Positions 1 to 8,841 of a stretch of 64,000 nucleotides of DNA are shown here, one piece after another (the first letter of the stretch is position 1; every line of letters begins with the position of its first letter). Below the pieces are notes generated by a model, which ran no database searches, was not told the origin of the DNA, and saw only the letters and a list, made by a program, of their open reading frames with translations. Where the stretch lies: NCBI RefSeq assembly GCF_030272615.1, contig NC_081410.1:225979415-226043414 (forward strand). The letters are read 5' to 3'. A program made the position numbers and the translations under genes. Source of the DNA: Cryptomeria japonica. Lineage: Eukaryota; Streptophyta; Pinopsida; Cupressales; Cupressaceae.

Positions 1-1063
1 TGTGTGTGAAAAAGTGGAATAAGTCTGTAAGCTGCAAGACACAACACTTTAGTTAAGTCATTACATGTATGGTTAGACAGATATAAGCATGAATAATAAA
101 ACCATTACAAATCAACTAATTTCCTTCTAAAAGATGCGAGTATAAGATTGCTCTCAGATTTGTATAAGCAATACCAGTGACTAGACTACACCAAGACGAA
201 GGATTTAATCTATATGAGCATGATATTAAGCTAAATGGATGCAAGATGGATGAAAGATTCAAGCAATATGGAGTAAACTAAATATGCAAAAAGCTAAACT
301 AAGATGCAATAATCTCAAAAAGCAAGCACAATATATTCAATGACTCCAGAGCAAAAAGTGTATAATAATAAATCTCCAGGGTGTTTTGAATGAGAGATCA
401 AGGCTAAATTTATAGAGAATCACAAGAGATATCAAGAAAAGGCACAATTTAGGATAATTGAAATAATTGAGAAATCATATCCAGTTAACCTTGAGATAGA
501 TTCCAATTAAAGTTTAATTGAAATGCATTCAGAAAAGAAGTTTGAGTTTGCATTAGAGATAAAATTCAATTAATTCCATGCACTTATGATAAAAATAGGT
601 AATTCTTTGATTTTTTCAAGAAAAGAGTCTTTTCAATGCAACTGAACTTCTTTTTCTCAAAATCTTTGAGTTCTAATTTTAGAGAAAGATTAAATTCCTT
701 TTAATTGTTTTTCTGATTTCGAGTTCTCAATTTAGAAGAAAGAAATAATATCTCAAGTTTGATTTCTCTTTCAATTCAATTCTTTTATTTTATTTTCAAT
801 TTAACTCTTGCTCTGTGATTAATTTCTCTTTTGTAATTAAATTAAACAGGATAATTGATCAAAATGATTTTCTTGGAATGATTTAATTAATTAAATAATT
901 ATGTAATTAATATTGAGTTATTGATTTTCCATGTGACATTTGATGATTGAAGAATTAATTAATTGTGTGCTCAAGACTGATTTAATTGTCTTTGGTTAGG
1001 ACCTTGGTGATGTTGTCGAGATTAGGGGCCCATGGTTTAGGTGACCATTTTTAGGGTATTACA
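1..1063 (-). mobile_element. Terminal part of an LTR-like insertion, truncated by the window edge
   Basis: AT-rich sequence with no credible ORF. Its right edge reads ...GGGTATTACA, so on the minus strand it opens TGTAATACCC, an LTR-type start. The edge falls exactly where homology to the right-hand Athila-like LTR (ending at 38155) begins, which is what an insertion into that LTR would produce. ATGAC at 1064-1068 would be one copy of a target duplication, but the other end lies outside the window. Membership of a Tekay/Del-type gypsy LTR is inferred from the terminus alone. Confidence 0.4.
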
Positions 1064-1180
1064 ATGACAAGATCATTTTTTTAACAGAGTTTAGGACTTA
1101 GACAGTATCTAGGCCTTTGTCAAAACCTAGTATAAGTATAGAAAACATAGACAAAATTTAGCAATTATTTGAGCTCATCA
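1064..1180 (-). repeat. 3' LTR stub of the Athila-like element
   Basis: This stretch matches about 38035-38155 in the same orientation, including the shared run around GTCAAAACCTAGT and the shared end GAGCTCATCA. On the minus strand it is the first ~117 bp of an LTR opening TGATGAGCTC. The rest of the LTR is displaced by the insertion at 1-1063. Confidence 0.7.
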
Positions 1181-1253
1181 TTCCCTTCAACCTATCTTCC
1201 TACGAGTCCTCTAGTAGGCACAATGTTTCGCATTTTAGCTTGCAACTTGTAAT
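1181..1253 (-). other. Internal remnant and purine tract before the Athila-like 3' LTR
   Basis: On the minus strand this segment ends in a purine-rich run, GGTTGAAGGGAA, directly before the LTR start at 1180. That is the expected place and composition for a polypurine tract. Its last five bases, GTAAT (1249-1253), are the left target duplication of the Tat element. Confidence 0.5.
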
Positions 1254-1279
1254 TGTAGACACCCAAAATTGTCATGTCT

Positions 1280-1512
1280 AATTAAATAAATATTTTATTT
1301 ATTTAATTATCTAAGCCTAATTCTTCTATTAATTAAATAAATCTTTATTTATTTAATTAATTCATTTATCCTCTTCTAGCCTTATTTCTCATTTAAATAA
1401 ATACATTTATTTATTTAAATTATCCCTTTCCTATATTAAATAAATATTTTATTTATTTAATTGCCCTACTTCTTCTATTAATTAAATAAATCTTTATTTA
1501 TTTAATTAATTC
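1280..1512. repeat. Five AT-rich palindromes in the upstream part of the LTR
   Basis: Five inverted repeats of roughly 27-35 bp, built from AATTAAATAAA and TTTATTTAATT arms, lie near 1280-1309, 1327-1362, 1390-1421, 1435-1462 and 1477-1512. The second and fifth are nearly the same sequence, and so are the first and fourth. The set is copied in the 3' LTR at 16738-16970. Each could form a hairpin or cruciform. Confidence 0.8.
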
Positions 1513-1671
1513 ATTAACCTTTTCTACACATGACACATGTCATTCATCTCTTATTTCCTACACTACCTACCCCTTTCATTATTTTGGTATTTCTTATACC
1601 TACCCTCTAATCCTAGCCGACCTCTCTTTTTACACCTCTCAATCTTAACCCTCCATTTTCTATTGTGTCTT

Positions 1672-1680
1672 CTATTTAAG
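1672..1680 (+). promoter_or_regulatory. TATA-like box of the Tat LTR promoter
   Basis: CTATTTAAG followed by a GC-richer GAGATGC is a typical plant TATA context. It is about 370 bp before the LTR end and is repeated at 17130-17138. Transcription would start near 1705, making 1254 to about 1704 the U3 region. The start site is inferred. Confidence 0.5.
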
Positions 1681-2051
1681 GAGATGCTTTCTTCATTGTC
1701 AAACCCTAATCAAGCATTCTAAGGAAGAACTCTAACTACTGGATCAATTGACTACACTACAATTCTACTTGCAACCACATTCCATTCTTTGTTGAGCTCT
1801 TGTGCATACAAAAATCTGAGAGCAAGCATATCAAACAAGATCAATGGAGATAGGAAGAATGGAGATCAAAACCCTAGTGGACATGTGATGGTATAATCTT
1901 TGTGATTTTTGAGTTATTTTGCATTGTCTTAGGTTATCTTCATATGTTATGGTGGATCTTTGTTCATTGTTAGGCTAGGGTTTGGTGGTTGAATCCATTT
2001 TAGTCTTTCAATATTGTTGTTTATTGCTATCCATTTTCACCATACACATTT

Positions 2052-2070
2052 TGGCACGCCCGGTGGGACT
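2052..2070 (+). other. Primer binding site of the Tat element
   Basis: TGGCACGCCCGGTGGGACT starts three bases after the LTR end and opens with TGG, complementary to the CCA tail of a tRNA. I could not assign the tRNA with confidence. Confidence 0.7.
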
Positions 2071-2087
2071 CTTGTCCCTTTGCATTT

Positions 2088-2666
2088 AACAATTTTGTTG
2101 CAGATTTTGCATTTTTGAAGTTGCAGATCGGACGATTTCGACGACATTTTAGGTTTTTTCCGCGTCTGCGAGTGTTCGGATCGCGTTTTTGTATTTCAGA
2201 GGCGTCTGTGACATCTTTTATCGCGTCTGTGTTTCTGTCATTTTCTATTTTTGCAGGTTTCCGAAACTCGCGTCTGTGAACCCTTTGATCGCGTCTGCAG
2301 AATAAAAACGCGTCTGTGTTCTGAAATCGCGTCTGCGAATCACAGAGCCGCGTCTGTGTCGGACAGACGCGTCTGTGTCTGGTATAACAGCGTCTGTGCA
2401 TTCTGTTTTGCAAAAAAAATTTCAAGTTTTTCGATTCGGGTTTTCGGATTTTGTACTTAGGGTTTCAGATCTGGCTTATTTTTGGCTAACCTTTGCAGAT
2501 CTAGCTAACCTGGTTTGTGCAGCTTGCTTTGGAGACAAATACGTTTTTGTTGAAGGCCCCTTTTCACAAAGTCTTTTTGGGTTTTCTTAAAATTTACCTA
2601 ACTTGTGTGCTTGCAGGAAGGGGTTATCATTTGAAACAACCCAAACTACTAACAATTTTGTTGCAG
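2088..2666 (+). promoter_or_regulatory. Repeated splice-acceptor-like sites in the Tat leader
   Basis: The 16-mer AACAATTTTGTTGCAG occurs at 2088-2103 and again at 2651-2666, on either side of repeat array A. Two more pyrimidine-rich AG sites end near 2256 (TATTTTTGCAG) and 2626 (GTGTGCTTGCAG, with CTAAC upstream). They resemble 3' splice sites, so the leader may be spliced. No donor was fixed. Confidence 0.3.
2162..2399 (+). repeat. Array A: CGCGTCTGTG core at 19/21-nt spacing (sense)
   Basis: The core GCGTCTGTG or GCGTCTGCG starts at 2162, 2202, 2223, 2270, 2291, 2310, 2329, 2350, 2369 and 2390, with a degenerate copy at 2183. Adjacent copies are 19 or 21 bases apart and the linkers diverge. 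The palindrome ACAGACGCGTCTGT occurs once at about 2363-2376. The array lies in the untranslated leader. Confidence 0.85.
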
Positions 2667-4371
2667 GGCCTTAGCTAGGGTTTTTGTAATTTTATTTGTG
2701 TGCCTTGTCTTCATAGCTTAGCAAACACTTCAATTGGTGCACTAAAATTGAACCATTGTCTTTTGTGTCTTGAGCAATAGGCTCTTTTTGTTTATTCTTT
2801 AGAGGGCCTGTCTTCCCGTGTGGTCATTAGGACTACTAGTGAGAAGAGAACGACCCAAGTGGTAGCAAAAGAAAAGCCATCTTCTTCCAAGCCACTATAA
2901 TCAAATGTATTCATGGTGAAAACTATGAATAACGTGTGCTGATTAGTTCATACCGACACTATGTCTCCCCATAAACCCGTTTGATCAAATTTATTTGATC
3001 ATTTGTAGGGCGTAACCCCTACCGGCTGGGAGCCTTCTGTATTTACAGAGCTGAAAGTGCCGCATGTATGGCCACACGAGCGGATGCCCTTACTAGCACC
3101 ATTTTGTTTTAGATGCCCAAATCCTTCTAGTTGTTGAGGCAGGAGGTCAGACCTCTGGTAGCGGCCCACACACATACGGTTCTTAGTAGAGATACAAAGT
3201 TCGCCATGGGGAGTTTTCATGGGGACTGATGCTTGGCTGACCCGAGAAGTGAGTGCCGAGGGTGGAGCCAGTGAGGTCAAGCATCTAAGTATCCGCTCTG
3301 AATAGCGTAGCCTCGGGGGTAAAACCCCATGTGGGATCAACAATTATTGTCCTGGCCAGCCATAAGAATTGTGCTTGACTTATGATAAACATTCAAACAA
3401 TCAAGACAAAACAGCAAAACATTGTGTCTTTTGTGTCTTCAAGTGTATGCAAAAAAACTTTTTACATCAAACAACACACTTTTTGGAGTCTAAACAGTCT
3501 GCAAACATTGGGTCATCAACACTGTGTCCTCTTGTCACGAAAAACAGTCGAAAAATCAGATTTGGTCACAGCAAAACAAATTCACAGATAGGAAAGATTG
3601 CACTAAGGTTACAGAAACGCGTCTGTGTCTGTTAGAACCGCGTCTGTGTCAGATAAACGCGTCTGTGAAGTACAGAATAGCGTCTGTGTTTTTATTAGCG
3701 TCTGTGTCTGGAAATCGCGTCTGTGAAGAATACAGAAGCGTCTGTGTTCAAAATTGCAAAAAAAAACTGTTACAGTCCCAGCAAACATCAATAGGAAATC
3801 TCCGAATCACGTTTGTGTCAAACAGAATAGCGTCTGTGTCTTTAAACCGCGTCTGTGAAGTATACAGAGGCGTCTGTGTTAGGATTTGAAAAAAGTTTAA
3901 CAGTCAAGCAAACAAAGAAATCAGTTTCGGCACACTTGAGCTTCCTAAGTTGTCTCTTCAGGTTTCATCTAGCATTCAGCCTGTTCTAAGGTCTTACACA
4001 GTCCATCATTGCTTCATACCTCATTTTACATTCATACTTGTCTAAACTTGAGTCAAAAAGTCGCTTGCTTGTCCTCACTATACTTTGTCAACACACTACA
4101 TACTACAACACTTTGCTAAGTGGTCCCTCATCAAGGTTTCTTACCTTTGGGTCTCATTTGGTCTTACTTAGAGTCAAGGTCAGCTTACCTCATCAAGAGA
4201 AACTATCCTCTCTTTGGAAGTCACACCTACTCTACAACATACATATTTGGTCTTACACTTTGGACATTGCAAGTAAACTTCAGATTCATTTACACTCCAT
4301 ACAACTCTTGGTCTTACATACTCTTGTCATTTTCGTCTAAGTCTCTCACATATTGGTCTAACACCTAGTTC
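2400..4371 (+). other. Untranslated leader of the Tat element
   Basis: No convincing coding sequence on the plus strand. It includes a GC-richer segment (about 2990-3345) between the two CGCGTCTGTG arrays. Two perfect small hairpins stand out: 2908-2931 (7-bp arms TATTCAT/ATGAATA around a loop containing GGTGAAAAC) and 2982-3001 (9-bp arms TGATCAAAT/ATTTGATCA with a 2-nt loop). A 114-codon minus-strand ORF at 2999-3343 looks like an open shadow of the GC-rich part. Roles in packaging or translation are possible but not shown. Confidence 0.6.
3619..3880 (+). repeat. Array B: CGCGTCTGTG core at 19/21-nt spacing (sense)
   Basis: Core starts at 3619, 3640, 3659, 3680, 3698, 3717 and 3738, then 3809 (degenerate), 3830, 3849 and 3870. 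Steps are 21, 19, 21, 18, 19, 21 and then 21, 19, 21. Some linkers recur (GTGAAG.A.ACAGA), which hints at a ~40-bp dimer unit. Same core and orientation as array A. Confidence 0.87.
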
Positions 4372-7300
4372 ATGGTTGAAACCCGTCTTCAAAAATCTAG
4401 GAGAAAAGCTAAAGAAGCTCAAGGGCCCGTATACATGAGTTCTTATGAGTATGACAATGATGTCTTCTACAATCCTGAGCACACTACATTACCAGACATG
4501 AATGTTTATAGACACAATCCAAATATGGAAAGCGCAAACGCTATACACAACGCTACACACAATGATAATGTGGACAATTCTTCAATACTATCAGCAGACA
4601 TACAAGAATCTATAATGGATCCTCAATTCAATAGATTGGTTGAAGAGATAATGAGGAGAGATCGTCAATACTTTCTAAACATGATGGCACAAAGTGGAGC
4701 TAAGATACCACATGATTTTGACTTATCTCAACTTATGGAAAGTAGACCTTCACAACAAACTCAACCAAATAGTGGAGGACCAAATAATATGATGCTGGAG
4801 TCACCATCAGTTTTGCTTCAGAAACCAGCAATCCCACATACACAAGCTCAAATGCACGATACCTACACTCAAAGACCATCATGGAGGCCTTATGCTCAAA
4901 CACATATTCAAGATATGGGTCAACCAAGACAAATGGATACTCAAGGACTTCCTCAAAATTTTGACACAAGGAGACCTCATGCCAAAATTGGGGGCAACAC
5001 AATGGAAAATGAAAGGCCCATTGAATATGGTTTATATACACAAAACAGATATGGGGTCCCTCAACAAGAAATTATGCCAAGTGCTCCATACATGTCGCAA
5101 CAATATAGACCTCCATATGGACATGTCTACGATCAGTATCATCCATACATGCAACAAGCTCCTCCTCAAATGGGTGTTTCAAACATGGGATATGCTACAA
5201 GAAATCCATCTCCTCCCAAAAATAATTTGGAGCAACAAATTAGAGATCTACAAAAGAAAGTGGAAGACATGGGCACATCAAAACCCACATATACTATGAG
5301 AGATATATGCCCTTATCCCTTTGATAAGAGCATTCCAATGCCTCCGTTTCCTCCGCACTTTGCAACACCGAAATTTGACAAATATAGAGGGAGAGGAGAT
5401 CCCAAAGCACACATAAGACAATTCTTCACAGCTTGCATTGAGGTAGCAGCAGAAGAAACATACTTAATGAGGTTGTTCCCACAGAGCTTAGGAGATCAAG
5501 CGATGGAATGGTTTTCTCAATTACCTCCCGGTATCAAGTCATGGGGCGACTTGGCAGAGGCATTCATTCAACATTTCTCTTACAACATTGAAACAGATGT
5601 CTCAGTTACTACCTTGTGCAATACGAAACAAAAAGAAGGAGAATCTTTTGCGTCATTTTTACAAAGATGGAGAAACTTAGCTAGCAGATGCTCTTGTGAA
5701 ATCCCGCAAAAACAAATGGTGGAAATGTTCACACAAAATGTTAACAAGGCTATTGGTTATGATCTCAGAAAAGCTTGTTTGTCTACATTTAAGGATGTCA
5801 TTGAAAAGGGCCTAGCAACAGAAAGAGTCTTAATTGAACAAGGAGTTATCAAACTATTCAAAGAAAACAAAGAGGACTTCAAAGGAAAGGACAAACCAAA
5901 GTTTTGGAACAAGAACAAGAACACAATTAATGATGGTGTTGTTGATGCTAACACAGTGAGACCAAAGTTCATCTTTTCTGGATCAAATTCTACCAACAAT
6001 CAAGTGAATAATCAAACGGCTGCTAGACCACGAAGGAAGTACACTCCATTGGGAGAACCACTTGAATCAGTATTCAAAAAGCTTGTAGCAAACAAAGTGA
6101 TCACGGTCCCAGATTTTCCTCCATATGAACCAAAGGTAAAACCGAATTGGTGGAATGATGATGAATATTGCGAATTTCATAAGAGCAAGGGTCACAAGAC
6201 AAGTAATTGCCATCGATTGAAAAACATTGTACAAGATCTCATTGATAGAGGAGATATTGAGATTGAGGGACATTCATCTAACCAAGAGCATGAGGTGTTT
6301 AAGGAACCATTCCCGAAACATGACAAGGGAAAAGGCAAAGTCACAGATGATCAAGCCAATTACACTAGAACATCTTACAATTATGATTCCACTATTAATC
6401 ACATCTCAATGGACAATCATATTTCTACCATTACTATCAAAAATAAAAATCCTGAGAATCCTCCTCAGCGACCTAAAATTGTCCTAAAATGTGTGGGATC
6501 TTCATCCGAAGCTACCTCTGAATGTCATGTTACAACTCGTCGAGGTAAGATCACATTGCCAGGAACCTCTTCTAAGAATACCAATCTTCCGTCAACTAAG
6601 CCTGAGTACGATCTTGTAGAGCAATTAGGGAAAACACCCGCACTCATCTCTATTCTTGAGCTCTTACGTATATCTCCTGCACATAAAGCTGTCCTTGACA
6701 AAACCTTGAGAGATACTGCTGTCCCTACGGATCTAAACGTGGATCAGTTTCAAGCCATGGTGGGATACCTATCCGTTCCACACTCCCTCACATTCACAGA
6801 AGCCGATGACGCCTCCATAAGTCAGCCTCACAATGCACCTCTACATATTGAAGCCTTCATACATAAACACCGAATAAAACGAGTCCTGATAGATGGAGGA
6901 GCAGGTCTTAATATTTGTACATTGAGTACCATCAGACAATTGGGATATTCTGACAAAGCTATGAATGCTACAAACCAAATCACTATTAAGGCTTATGATG
7001 ATGAAGAGCGCTCGTCCAAGGGCACAGTCATCTTACCACTCAGAATAGGGCCAGTAACAAAGGACGTGATTTGTCAAGTCCTGGATCTAGACCTCACGTA
7101 TAACATATTGCTAGGACGTCCATGGATTCATGAAATGAGAGCGGTCCCATCAACATACCATCAGTGCATCAAATTTCCTCATAATGGAGTCGAGGTAACG
7201 GTCAATGGTGATCCAAATCCATTCATATATTGTAATAACTTGAGATCACATACTGAGATTATCATTCCCAGCAATCGTGAGGCTACTCCTTCTTCAGCAT

Positions 7301-8841
7301 ATATTGATCCTGAGTCATTAAAGCCCTCGACATCCAAACAAGGTGAACTTAGAGCCAAGTTTCAAGACAAAGGCATGGGAGAATACACTCTGAATCAAAC
7401 AATGTTCTTACGACAAGTCATGAACTCCCCCAAGGAATATGGGAGACCACATCCAAATAAGCAAATCTCCATCATGCTCCTCAAATGGGATCCTACCGTC
7501 TTTCAAAAATGGGGCGAACTAGAGGAAGAAAGTTTATATAAAATGCTATATAAGGACGCTGAAGATGATACACATGATCAAATTATAATACCCTGTGAAA
7601 ACTATGGTAAAGGTTTCAAAATCCTGCAGAGATTCGGGTATGATGGAAAAAGTCCTCTCGGACTACGCAAAGAAGGTGTCATGGAGCCTCTACAACCTGA
7701 GCTAACTACAAGAAGGGAACGCTCTAAGGGGCTTGGTTTTCTAAATCCCAAGATTCAACACAAGAGAACAAAACAGATATGGCGAGTCAAAGTGGCTGAA
7801 GTTCAACAAGAGGATAATTATTCCACAGACTCCAATGAGTGGGAATGGGGTTCAGACAAATCCTCCAGCGATTATGAACTTAATGAGACATTTAGAGAGC
7901 CAGATGAACCTACAGAGGAGGAGGAGTTTTACAAGAAATTCAGAGTTGGTCAAGAACCGACCCATAAGGATCCCGCACAAGCTTCGTTTCAGGGCCCTAG
8001 GTTAGGATCACATAGGATGAGGACACCTGTCCCTGAGGGTGCTACTAGTGATGATAATTTGGACTCACTCACGATCGACACTGATGAGGAGAGTGCCATT
8101 GACGACCTCGATGACTATCTTGACATACCTGAATATAACCACATCTTCACTATTAGCCTTGCGGATTCTAAAAACACTAAAGATCTTCCCCTCGTTCACC
8201 CCCAACTCATTGACTGGGATCAGGATGGACCACCACAGATTGATACATTTCAAAATGACGAAGCTATTGTTGATTATCTTGGCATTCGCGATGATCTTCC
8301 TCTTGGAGACCATAAAGCAGGATACGCCATAGAGCTAAATAACATGGCATACTTTGGTGAGGGTGTCGGGCCTTCTAGTCGCAAAAATGTGAAAATAAAG
8401 ACAAAACAAGGGTCTTACGGCGAAAACCACACTGTGGCGCTCTCTGACTCTAAAAAAGTAAAAAGAAAGGACGTATCTGAGGGTGAAAACCTCTCTGAGG
8501 CGCCCGAAGATGGAAGGCTTGACATTCTCCCAGCATCATACGAGGAAAAATCATCCATGTTGGTAGAGGAGACTATAAAGACAAACATTGGTACAGCCGA
8601 GGTTCCACACAACATATTTTTGGCTCAATCATTGACAGAGGCCGAGAAAGCAAGGTTCATAAGCTTCTTTAAGGAACGACAGGTCAACTTCGCATGGTCT
8701 TATGCTGATATGCCTGGACTAGACCCCGACTTAGTAATGCATCATTTAACAGTCAAACCGGGGGCAAAACCAGTAAAACGGAAATTGAGAAAAATGCATC
8801 CACAGGTGGCATTATTAGTCAAGGCAGAGCTGGAGAAATGA
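4372..8841 (+). CDS. Tat Gag-protease polyprotein running into reverse transcriptase, ended by an in-frame TGA
   Basis: 1489 codons from ATG 4372. The N-terminal 300 residues are Q/P/M-rich. A Retrotrans_gag domain (capsid) spans about 309-505. A zinc knuckle of the CX2HX4HX4C type has C600, H603, H608 and C613. The aspartic protease is centred on D841 in the box IDGGAG; it would cut the polyprotein. A G-patch domain lies at about 1077-1125 (NYGKGF... to KGLGF). After an acidic linker, the first part of reverse transcriptase starts near 1420. The frame stops at TGA 8839-8841, inside RT, and resumes at once in the same frame. Loss of a coding codon by C-to-T change is the simplest reading. The bases TGACTAG also match a known leaky-stop context. 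Confidence 0.93.
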   Translation: MVETRLQKSRRKAKEAQGPVYMSSYEYDNDVFYNPEHTTLPDMNVYRHNPNMESANAIHNATHNDNVDNSSILSADIQESIMDPQFNRLVEEIMRRDRQYFLNMMAQSGAKIPHDFDLSQLMESRPSQQTQPNSGGPNNMMLESPSVLLQKPAIPHTQAQMHDTYTQRPSWRPYAQTHIQDMGQPRQMDTQGLPQNFDTRRPHAKIGGNTMENERPIEYGLYTQNRYGVPQQEIMPSAPYMSQQYRPPYGHVYDQYHPYMQQAPPQMGVSNMGYATRNPSPPKNNLEQQIRDLQKKVEDMGTSKPTYTMRDICPYPFDKSIPMPPFPPHFATPKFDKYRGRGDPKAHIRQFFTACIEVAAEETYLMRLFPQSLGDQAMEWFSQLPPGIKSWGDLAEAFIQHFSYNIETDVSVTTLCNTKQKEGESFASFLQRWRNLASRCSCEIPQKQMVEMFTQNVNKAIGYDLRKACLSTFKDVIEKGLATERVLIEQGVIKLFKENKEDFKGKDKPKFWNKNKNTINDGVVDANTVRPKFIFSGSNSTNNQVNNQTAARPRRKYTPLGEPLESVFKKLVANKVITVPDFPPYEPKVKPNWWNDDEYCEFHKSKGHKTSNCHRLKNIVQDLIDRGDIEIEGHSSNQEHEVFKEPFPKHDKGKGKVTDDQANYTRTSYNYDSTINHISMDNHISTITIKNKNPENPPQRPKIVLKCVGSSSEATSECHVTTRRGKITLPGTSSKNTNLPSTKPEYDLVEQLGKTPALISILELLRISPAHKAVLDKTLRDTAVPTDLNVDQFQAMVGYLSVPHSLTFTEADDASISQPHNAPLHIEAFIHKHRIKRVLIDGGAGLNICTLSTIRQLGYSDKAMNATNQITIKAYDDEERSSKGTVILPLRIGPVTKDVICQVLDLDLTYNILLGRPWIHEMRAVPSTYHQCIKFPHNGVEVTVNGDPNPFIYCNNLRSHTEIIIPSNREATPSSAYIDPESLKPSTSKQGELRAKFQDKGMGEYTLNQTMFLRQVMNSPKEYGRPHPNKQISIMLLKWDPTVFQKWGELEEESLYKMLYKDAEDDTHDQIIIPCENYGKGFKILQRFGYDGKSPLGLRKEGVMEPLQPELTTRRERSKGLGFLNPKIQHKRTKQIWRVKVAEVQQEDNYSTDSNEWEWGSDKSSSDYELNETFREPDEPTEEEEFYKKFRVGQEPTHKDPAQASFQGPRLGSHRMRTPVPEGATSDDNLDSLTIDTDEESAIDDLDDYLDIPEYNHIFTISLADSKNTKDLPLVHPQLIDWDQDGPPQIDTFQNDEAIVDYLGIRDDLPLGDHKAGYAIELNNMAYFGEGVGPSSRKNVKIKTKQGSYGENHTVALSDSKKVKRKDVSEGENLSEAPEDGRLDILPASYEEKSSMLVEETIKTNIGTAEVPHNIFLAQSLTEAEKARFISFFKERQVNFAWSYADMPGLDPDLVMHHLTVKPGAKPVKRKLRKMHPQVALLVKAELEK
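8419..8505 (+). other. Two GGYG-AAAA-hairpin RNA modules inside gag-pol
   Basis: Module 1 (8419-8441): GGCG, AAAA, inner stem CCAC/GTGG with loop ACT, closing CGCT. Module 2 (8481-8505): GGGTG, AAAA, inner stem CCTC/GAGG with loop TCT, closing CGCCC. Each is an outer helix with a four-A bulge enclosing a short hairpin. The same architecture recurs three times after pol (11950-12096). The peptides here both start GEN, so selection on protein is an alternative cause. Confidence 0.6.

Larger units (their letters stand above)
1254..2048 (+). repeat. 5' LTR of the Tat element
   Basis: 795 bp opening TGTAGACACC and closing TACACA. It matches 16712-17506 base for base except A1784 versus G17242. 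The first 260 bp are AT-rich inverted repeats, a TATA-like box lies near 1672, and the 61-codon ORF it contains recurs identically in the other LTR and has no protein-like features. Confidence 0.97.

Noticed and set aside
1537-1722. 61-codon ORF in the Tat 5' LTR, identical to 16995-17180
   Set aside because: It is simply duplicated with the LTR, crosses the TATA box and has no protein-like features.
2052-2070. Assignment of the Tat primer site to a named tRNA
   Set aside because: I could not match the 3' end with certainty to any tRNA from memory.
2999-3343. 114-codon minus-strand ORF in the Tat leader
   Set aside because: Lies in a GC-rich leader segment that is open in more than one frame; no domain, no promoter and no partner exon.
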